Source: Cerasibacillus quisquiliarum (lineage in GTDB: Bacteria > Bacillota > Bacilli > Bacillales > Amphibacillaceae). Taken from it: DNA of 64,000 nucleotides. Of the stretch, positions 58,340-64,000 are shown one piece after another. A model generated the notes under the pieces. That model was not told the origin of the DNA, did no database searches, and saw only the letters and a program-made list of their open reading frames with translations. A program made the translations under genes and the position numbers. The stretch covers positions 407,170-471,169 of the forward strand of contig NZ_JACHHA010000001.1 of the NCBI RefSeq assembly GCF_014202495.1. The letters run 5' to 3'. Numbering within the stretch: the first letter of the stretch is position 1; every line of letters begins with the position of its first letter.

Positions 58340-60736
58340 ATGAAACAATCCATTGAACGTGTAGCGGTATTAGGTTCTGGTGTTATGGGTTCAGGTATTG
58401 CGGCTCATTTAGCGAATATCGGTATTCCGACATTATTACTTGATATCGTACCACGTGAACTGACAAAGGAAGAAGAAGCAAAAGGCTTAACATTAGAAGA
58501 CCCAGTCGTGCGTAACAAAATAGCCGTACAAAATAAGCAAGCATTATTAAAGCAAAAGCCGTCACCAATTACATCTAAAAAGAGCTTAGATTTAATTGAA
58601 ACCGGTAACATGGAAGATGATTTAGAAAAGTTGAAAGATGTCGACTGGATTATCGAGGTTGTGGTTGAGAACTTAGACGTTAAAAAAGATGTCTTTGCTA
58701 AAGTAGACAAATATCGTAAACGAGGAACAATCGTTAGTTCAAATACATCAGGTATTTCGATTGAGAAAATGTCAGAAGACTGTTCAGAAGATTTTCGTCA
58801 ACATTTTTTAGGAACACACTTTTTCAATCCACCACGTTATTTAAAATTGTTAGAGGTTATTCCAACAAAAGATACAAAGCCAGAAGTTGTAGAATTTATG
58901 CAAACATTTGCCGAAGACGTATTAGGTAAAGGGGTTGTCTTAGCTAAAGACACACCAAACTTTATTGCAAATCGAATCGGAACATATGGCCTATTAATTA
59001 CGGTACAGGAAATGCTAAAAGCAAACTTATCTATTAGTGAGGTCGATTCTGTTACAGGCCCATTACTCGGACGTCCAAAGAGTGCCACGTTTAGAACACT
59101 TGATGTCGTTGGTTTAGATACATTTATCCATGTCGCTAAAAACGTCTATGATCAAGTTGAAGGAGAAGAAAAGCGTGTCTTTGAAATCCCGGGCTTCATG
59201 CAAGATATGCTAGAAAAAGGCTGGTTAGGAGCGAAAACAAAACAAGGATTTTATCTTAAGAAAAAAGGTAAAGAAGGCAGTATCATTTTAGAATTAAATC
59301 CTGAAACAATGGAATACGAAGAACGGAAAAAACTAAAGACAAAAGCAACTGAAATGGCTAAACAACAAAAAGGTTTCAATAAATTGAAAACGCTTTTATC
59401 TATGCCAGGTGATAAAGCAAGTGACTTTGTCTGGAACATTTTAAAGCCCGTCCTTCTTTATTCAGCAGAATTATTAGGTGAAATCGCTGATGATATTGTA
59501 TCAATCGATAAAGCGATGAAATGGGGATTCGGTTGGAAATTAGGACCATTTGAACTATGGGATGTCATCGGTTTAAGAAAATCAGTCGAGCGGATGCAAA
59601 CAGAGGGAGATACTGTACCGAAATGGGTTTTAGACCTTCTTGACAACGGTCATGAGCAGTTTTATAAAGAAGAAAATGGCGATACTCACTACTATGATGG
59701 TGACACATACCAAAAAGATGACGTTAATCCGAAAGAAATCCATCTTAAGCGTCTAAAAGATAAACAAGGTGTCATTATGAAAAATACAGGTGCAAGTTTA
59801 ATTGACATTGGCGACGGTGTTGCATTACTCGAATTTCATTCACCGAATAATGCGATTGGTTTAGATGTCGTACAAATGGTGAATAAGTCCATCGAAGAAG
59901 TAGAAAAAAATTACGAAGGTCTTGTCATTGGAAACCAAGGTAAAAATTTCTGTGTCGGTGCGAACTTAGCATTGATGCTTATGGAAGCACAAGATCATAA
60001 CTTCTTTGAATTAGATTTGGTCGTGCGCCAGTTTCAAAATATGACATTAAATATTAAATATTCGAAAAAACCAGTTGTGACAGCACCGTTTAATATGACA
60101 CTGGGCGGTGGGGCTGAAGTGACATTACCAGCAGCTGCTGTGCAAGCGTCGCAAGAAACCTATATCGGATTAGTGGAAGTAGGTGTTGGGCTTATTCCTG
60201 GCGGCGGTGGTACGAAAGAGCTTTACTTAAAAATGCTTCGTAACGTGCCGAAAGATGTTGACGTTGACTTAATGAAAGTGGCAAATAAAGTATTTGAACG
60301 TGTCGCTATGGCTGACGTTTCAACATCTGCAGAAGAAGCGCGTGAGAAAGGCTTTCTTAATCATTTCGATGGCATTAGTGTCAATTCAGATCATTTACTC
60401 TATGATGCTAAACAGAAAGTGCTTGCATTAAGTCAAGCTGGATATAAAGCACCTAAGCGTGAGAAAATTCCAGTCGTTGGTGATCCTGGCTATGCAGCAA
60501 TGTTAATGGGAGCTAAGACATTACAATTCGGTGGTTATGCGTCAGAACATGATGTGAAGATAGCTGAGAAATTAGCCTATGTTTTATCAGGTGGACGCAT
60601 TAAAGAAAATAGTTTGATAGATGAACAAGTTATGTTAGACCTTGAAAGAGAAGCGTTTTTAAGTTTAATTGGCGAACCAAAAACACAACAGCGTATGCAA
60701 CACATGTTATTAAAAGGAAAACCATTACGTAATTAA
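58340..60736 (+). CDS. fadN: 3-Hydroxyacyl-CoA dehydrogenase / enoyl-CoA hydratase
   Basis: Two-domain beta-oxidation enzyme, 798 aa. The N-terminal NAD-binding motif VLGSGVMGSGIAAH is at residues 9-22 and the dehydrogenase domain signature GTHFFNPPRYLKLLE at ~156-170. The C-terminal third is a crotonase domain (VIGNQGKNFCVGANLALM, then GLIPGGGGTKE). The domain order (dehydrogenase first) is that of B. subtilis FadN (YusL), opposite to E. coli FadB. Start ATG with TAGGGGG upstream; first gene of fadN-fadA-fadE. Confidence 0.95.
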   Translation: MKQSIERVAVLGSGVMGSGIAAHLANIGIPTLLLDIVPRELTKEEEAKGLTLEDPVVRNKIAVQNKQALLKQKPSPITSKKSLDLIETGNMEDDLEKLKDVDWIIEVVVENLDVKKDVFAKVDKYRKRGTIVSSNTSGISIEKMSEDCSEDFRQHFLGTHFFNPPRYLKLLEVIPTKDTKPEVVEFMQTFAEDVLGKGVVLAKDTPNFIANRIGTYGLLITVQEMLKANLSISEVDSVTGPLLGRPKSATFRTLDVVGLDTFIHVAKNVYDQVEGEEKRVFEIPGFMQDMLEKGWLGAKTKQGFYLKKKGKEGSIILELNPETMEYEERKKLKTKATEMAKQQKGFNKLKTLLSMPGDKASDFVWNILKPVLLYSAELLGEIADDIVSIDKAMKWGFGWKLGPFELWDVIGLRKSVERMQTEGDTVPKWVLDLLDNGHEQFYKEENGDTHYYDGDTYQKDDVNPKEIHLKRLKDKQGVIMKNTGASLIDIGDGVALLEFHSPNNAIGLDVVQMVNKSIEEVEKNYEGLVIGNQGKNFCVGANLALMLMEAQDHNFFELDLVVRQFQNMTLNIKYSKKPVVTAPFNMTLGGGAEVTLPAAAVQASQETYIGLVEVGVGLIPGGGGTKELYLKMLRNVPKDVDVDLMKVANKVFERVAMADVSTSAEEAREKGFLNHFDGISVNSDHLLYDAKQKVLALSQAGYKAPKREKIPVVGDPGYAAMLMGAKTLQFGGYASEHDVKIAEKLAYVLSGGRIKENSLIDEQVMLDLEREAFLSLIGEPKTQQRMQHMLLKGKPLRN

Positions 60737-60756
60737 TAGAAAGAGGGGGAAGGAAA

Positions 60757-61932
60757 ATGAAAGAAGCGGTAATTGTAGCAGGAGCAAGGACACCAGTAGG
60801 TCGTGCCATTCGTGGAACATTAGCACATACACGGCCAGATGACCTTGCTGCTTTAACGATAAAAGAAACGTTAAAACGGGCAGATGGATATGATGGAGAG
60901 ATTGATGATGTCATTATCGGTTGTGCGATGCCTGAAGCAGAGCAAGGAATGAATATGGCACGTAATATAGCGGGTTTAGCAGGTTTAAGTCATGACGTTC
61001 CGGGCATTACGATCAACCGTTACTGTTCATCAGGATTACAAAGTATTGCCTATGCAGCAGAGCGTATTATGCTGGGCTATGCAGATACGATTATAGCTGG
61101 TGGAGCGGAGTCCATGAGTTTAATTCCGATGGGTGGTCATGTCATTAAGCCTAATCCAACACTTGTAGAACAAGCACCAGAATATTATATGACGATGGGA
61201 CATACAGCTGAAGAAGTTGCAAGACGATTTTCCATATCACGTGAAGAACAAGATGCATTTGCTGTTGAAAGTCACAAACGAGCGGCAAAAGCGATTCAAG
61301 AAGGAAAGTTTAATGATGAAATTGTTCCTGTAGAAGTAAAGGAACGTGTCATTGACTCTGATGGTAAAGTCGTCGAAAAAACAAAAACATTTGACATGGA
61401 CGAAGGTGTAAGACCAGGAACAAATATGGAAGTTCTCGCAAAATTACGTCCTGCGTTCAGTCTTAACGGAACAGTAACAGCAGGAAATTCATCACAAATG
61501 AGTGATGGTGCAGCTTCGGTTTTGGTTATGGAACGGGAAAAAGCTGAAGCAGAGGGGCTAACACCACTTTTAAAGTTACGCTCATTTGCCGTAGCAGGGG
61601 TAGAACCAGAGATTATGGGAGTAGGCCCAGTCGCTGCGATTCCAAAAGCACTTAAATTGGCTAATCTTGAGTTAAGTGATATCGGACTGATTGAATTAAA
61701 CGAAGCATTTGCTTCCCAATCATTACGTGTGATTCAAGCACTTGATCTAAATCCAGAAATCGTCAATGTGAACGGTGGAGCGATTGCCCTTGGTCATCCA
61801 CTTGGTACAACAGGTACAAAGTTAACCCTGACATTACTTCATGAAATGAAACGGAGAAATGTCCAGTTCGGAATGGTGACGATGTGTATCGGTGGCGGAA
61901 TGGGTGCAGCAGGCATTTTTGAATTACTTTAA
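60757..61932 (+). CDS. fadA: Acetyl-CoA C-acyltransferase (3-ketoacyl-CoA thiolase)
   Basis: Thiolase that splits 3-ketoacyl-CoA with CoA in the last beta-oxidation step. The 391-aa protein has the nucleophile Cys90 in NRYCSSGLQ, the GHPLGTTGT histidine motif (~347-355) and the terminal acid/base Cys in CIGGGMGAAG. It follows fadN by 20 bases with AGAGGGGGAAGG upstream. Confidence 0.96.
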   Translation: MKEAVIVAGARTPVGRAIRGTLAHTRPDDLAALTIKETLKRADGYDGEIDDVIIGCAMPEAEQGMNMARNIAGLAGLSHDVPGITINRYCSSGLQSIAYAAERIMLGYADTIIAGGAESMSLIPMGGHVIKPNPTLVEQAPEYYMTMGHTAEEVARRFSISREEQDAFAVESHKRAAKAIQEGKFNDEIVPVEVKERVIDSDGKVVEKTKTFDMDEGVRPGTNMEVLAKLRPAFSLNGTVTAGNSSQMSDGAASVLVMEREKAEAEGLTPLLKLRSFAVAGVEPEIMGVGPVAAIPKALKLANLELSDIGLIELNEAFASQSLRVIQALDLNPEIVNVNGGAIALGHPLGTTGTKLTLTLLHEMKRRNVQFGMVTMCIGGGMGAAGIFELL

Positions 61933-61961
61933 ATAAAATAAATTTTGAAAGGAAGATAAAG

Positions 61962-63746
61962 ATGAGTGAAACAAAAGAGAAGTTTATTAAAGGTGGCGCA
62001 TTCTTAATTGAGGAATTAAATGGAGAAGATATTATGACTCCAGAGGATTTCTCAGATGAGCATAAGATGATTGCTAATACGACAGAAGAGTTTGTCGTTA
62101 GTGAAGTTCTCCCTCTTGTTGACAAACTTGAAAACCATGAATTTGAGCATTCCGTTAAATTATTAGAAAAAGCTGGTGAACTCGGCTTATTAAGCGCTGA
62201 TATTCCTGAAGAATACGGTGGACTTGGTTTAGACAAATTTAGTTCATCATTAATTACGGAAAAATTTGCCCGCGCAGGTGGTTTCTCAATTACACATGGT
62301 GCTCACGTCGGGATTGGAACGTTACCGATCGTCTTTTTCGGAAATGAAGAACAGAAGAAAAAGTATTTGCCGAAGCTTGCAACAGGTGAATTGATTGCCG
62401 CATATGCTTTAACAGAGCCAGGGTCAGGTTCTGATGCATTAGGTGCAAAAACGACAGCTGTTTTAAATGAGGCAGGCACACACTATATTTTAAATGGTGA
62501 AAAACAATGGATTACAAACGCTGCATTCGCTGATGTTTTTGTCGTATATGCTAAAGTTGACGGAGAGCACTTCTCAGCATTTATCGTAGAAAAAGATTTC
62601 CCAGGTGTCTCAACAGGACCAGAAGAAAAGAAAATGGGAATTAAGAGTTCTTCTACACGGACATTAGTTTTAGAAGATGCTGAAGTACCTGTTGAGAACT
62701 TATTAGGTGAAAAAGGCAAAGGTCATCATATTGCTTTTAACATTCTTAATGTTGGCCGTTATAAGCTAGCCATTGGTGGTGTAGGTGGATCAAAACGTGC
62801 GATTGAAGTCGCAACAAAATATGTCAATGAGCGTAAACAATTCGGGCGTTCCATTTCCAGCTTCACTCTAACGAAAGAAAAGTTAGGCACGATGGCCGCA
62901 GAAACATATGCAAATGAAAGTGCTGTTTATCGAACAGTCGGGCTTTTTGAACAGCGTATGGGATCTATGAGTGAAGAAGAATTAAAAGATGGGCGTGAAG
63001 TCGCTCGTGCAATCGCTGAATATCAAATTGAATGTTCCATGAATAAATACACAGCAACAGAATGCCTTGACTATATCGTTGATGAAGCTGTGCAAATGCA
63101 CGGTGGTTACGGCTTTATGCAAGAATATGAAGTCGAGCGCATGTACCGTGATTCGCGGATTAACCGTATTTTTGAAGGAACAAATGAAATCAACCGCCTC
63201 ATCGTTCCAGGAACATTGCTGAAAAAAGCTATGCGTGGTGAATTACCATTACTCCAAGAAGCTCAAGGCTTACAAGAAGAGCTCCTAATGATGATGCCAG
63301 AAGAAGTCGGTACAGAACCACTCGAGCAAGAAAAGTATTTAGTGAGAAACGCGAAGAAAATCGTTTTACTTGCTGCAGGATTAGCCGCACAAAAATATAT
63401 GCAAAAACTAGAAGAAGAACAAGAAATATTAGCTAACCTTGCTGATATGGCAGCATCTGTATACAATATGGAATCTGCTGTCTTACGAACTGAAAAAGCG
63501 ATTCAAAATTCAGGCGAGGAAAAGAATAAACAAAAGCTTCTCTATACACAAGTATACGTACAAGAAGCGTTCAATCGCATTGAAGCAGATGCAAAAGAAA
63601 TTCTCGTTGCCGTTGAAGAAGGTGACACACTTCGCATGATGTTGTCATCCTTACGTAAGCTAACACGTCATACACCAACAAACGTAATCGCGAAAAAACG
63701 TGAAATCGCAGACCAAATCATTGACGCAGAAAAATATGTTCTATAA
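61962..63746 (+). CDS. fadE: Acyl-CoA dehydrogenase
   Basis: FAD-dependent first enzyme of the beta-oxidation cycle, 594 aa. The acyl-CoA dehydrogenase core is at residues ~30-420 with [13 protein letters not shown] (~147-159), the FAD-binding WITN, and [19 protein letters not shown] (~383-401). The roughly 170-residue helical C-terminal extension is found in the FadE/YusJ and VLCAD-like branch. It closes the operon, followed by a strong terminator. Electrons would pass to an ETF not encoded here. Confidence 0.95.
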   Translation: MSETKEKFIKGGAFLIEELNGEDIMTPEDFSDEHKMIANTTEEFVVSEVLPLVDKLENHEFEHSVKLLEKAGELGLLSADIPEEYGGLGLDKFSSSLITEKFARAGGFSITHGAHVGIGTLPIVFFGNEEQKKKYLPKLATGELIAAYALTEPGSGSDALGAKTTAVLNEAGTHYILNGEKQWITNAAFADVFVVYAKVDGEHFSAFIVEKDFPGVSTGPEEKKMGIKSSSTRTLVLEDAEVPVENLLGEKGKGHHIAFNILNVGRYKLAIGGVGGSKRAIEVATKYVNERKQFGRSISSFTLTKEKLGTMAAETYANESAVYRTVGLFEQRMGSMSEEELKDGREVARAIAEYQIECSMNKYTATECLDYIVDEAVQMHGGYGFMQEYEVERMYRDSRINRIFEGTNEINRLIVPGTLLKKAMRGELPLLQEAQGLQEELLMMMPEEVGTEPLEQEKYLVRNAKKIVLLAAGLAAQKYMQKLEEEQEILANLADMAASVYNMESAVLRTEKAIQNSGEEKNKQKLLYTQVYVQEAFNRIEADAKEILVAVEEGDTLRMMLSSLRKLTRHTPTNVIAKKREIADQIIDAEKYVL

Positions 63747-63778
63747 ATAATCAAAGTTCATATCGTTTGCCCCCCAAT

Positions 63779-63818
63779 AAAAGAACGAGCGGAGATTTCC
63801 GCTCGTTCTTTTGTTTTG
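63779..63818 (+). terminator. Terminator after fadE
   Basis: AAAGAACGAGCGGA pairs with TCCGCTCGTTCTTT around a 4-base loop, then TGTTTT. Confidence 0.92.
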
Positions 63819-63844
63819 GGTTTTATGTATGAATGGGGTGCGTT

Positions 63845-64000
63845 TGCACTTCAATGCATAGTCTCGTACTGTATTTTTCCTATGAGAGTCCACGTTGTCG
63901 TTTCAATGCATAGTCTCGTACTGTATTTTTCCTATGAGAGTCCACGTTGTCGTTTCAATGCATAGTCTCGTACTGTATTTTTCCTATGAGAGTCCACGGT
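63845..64000. repeat. Second 52-bp tandem array, cut by the window end
   Basis: Three copies, with AGTCTCG at 63860, 63912 and 63964, exactly 52 bases apart and nearly identical. The core is TTCAATGCATAGTCTCG, followed by TACTGTATTTTTCCTATG and GAGAGTCCACG. The period, the TTCAATG-ATAGTCTCG half and the GAGAGT half match the array at 28865-29228, while the middle differs. The array may continue beyond the window. Confidence 0.95.

Overview
The window is 64 kb of low-GC chromosome from an endospore-forming member of the Bacillaceae. The evidence is the gene order uvrA, hprK-lgt-ppaX, trxB, rapZ-glmR-whiA-crh, clpP, cggR-gapA-pgk-tpiA-gpmI-eno, secG-est-rnr-smpB-ssrA, which is the backbone seen in Bacillus subtilis. 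Supporting markers are Crh, a bacillithiol gene (bshB2), a dipicolinate synthase subunit (dpaA), a CtsR box, a FadR box and a Zur box. Genus cannot be fixed from the sequence alone. Strong AGGAGG-type ribosome binding sites are common, and TTG or GTG starts are frequent.

Layout. 1-9.4 kb: 3' part of uvrA, a CDF metal exporter, yojF-bshB2, yvlD, the hprK-lgt-ppaX-yvoF run, then glpP. 9.4-13.6 kb: glpD behind a GlpP-type antitermination leader, a TPR protein and trxB. 14-17.2 kb: rapZ-glmR-whiA-crh. 17.2-19.3 kb: clpP under a CtsR box, tRNA-Arg(CCG), and a small scar with an integrase 3' remnant and a frameshifted toxin/immunity remnant. 19.3-21.7 kb: dpaA divergent from ddh and a glutaredoxin-like gene. 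21.7-28.8 kb: the lower glycolytic operon with its repressor cggR. 28.8-32 kb: a 52-bp tandem repeat array, a solitary ptsI and a hydrolase. 32-39.8 kb: secG-est-rnr, a Mn-type ABC importer, smpB, a small membrane protein and tmRNA. 40-45.4 kb: a TetR regulator with an HrtBA-like heme-efflux pair, and a CydA-like respiratory operon whose second subunit is interrupted by an in-frame stop. 45.4-51.7 kb: M42 peptidase, hemolysin III family protein, DUF1836 regulator, luciferase-like oxidoreductase, aromatic acid exporter family protein and a CwlO-type endopeptidase. 52-56 kb: a zinc uptake operon znuA-znuC-znuB-zur continuing into two fluoride channel genes. 56-63.8 kb: argS and the fadN-fadA-fadE beta-oxidation operon with a FadR operator. 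The window ends inside a second array of the 52-bp repeat family.

How the genes connect. HprK and Crh (carbon catabolite control), enzyme I of the PTS, CggR with the triose-phosphate operon, GlpP/GlpD and FadR/FadNAE together form a carbon-flow block. Metal and heme handling forms a second theme: CDF exporter, Mn importer, Zn importer with Zur, and HrtBA-like efflux. RNA quality control (RNase R, SmpB, tmRNA) and protein or cell-wall turnover (ClpP, CwlO, Lgt, SecG) fill the rest.

The least ordinary items are a dispersed family of 52-bp repeats at three intergenic sites, the CydA-like operon with the nonsense-split subunit, the vestigial integrase/toxin-immunity scar beside tRNA-Arg, an orphan dpaA next to ddh, and unexplained inverted-repeat elements between convergent genes.
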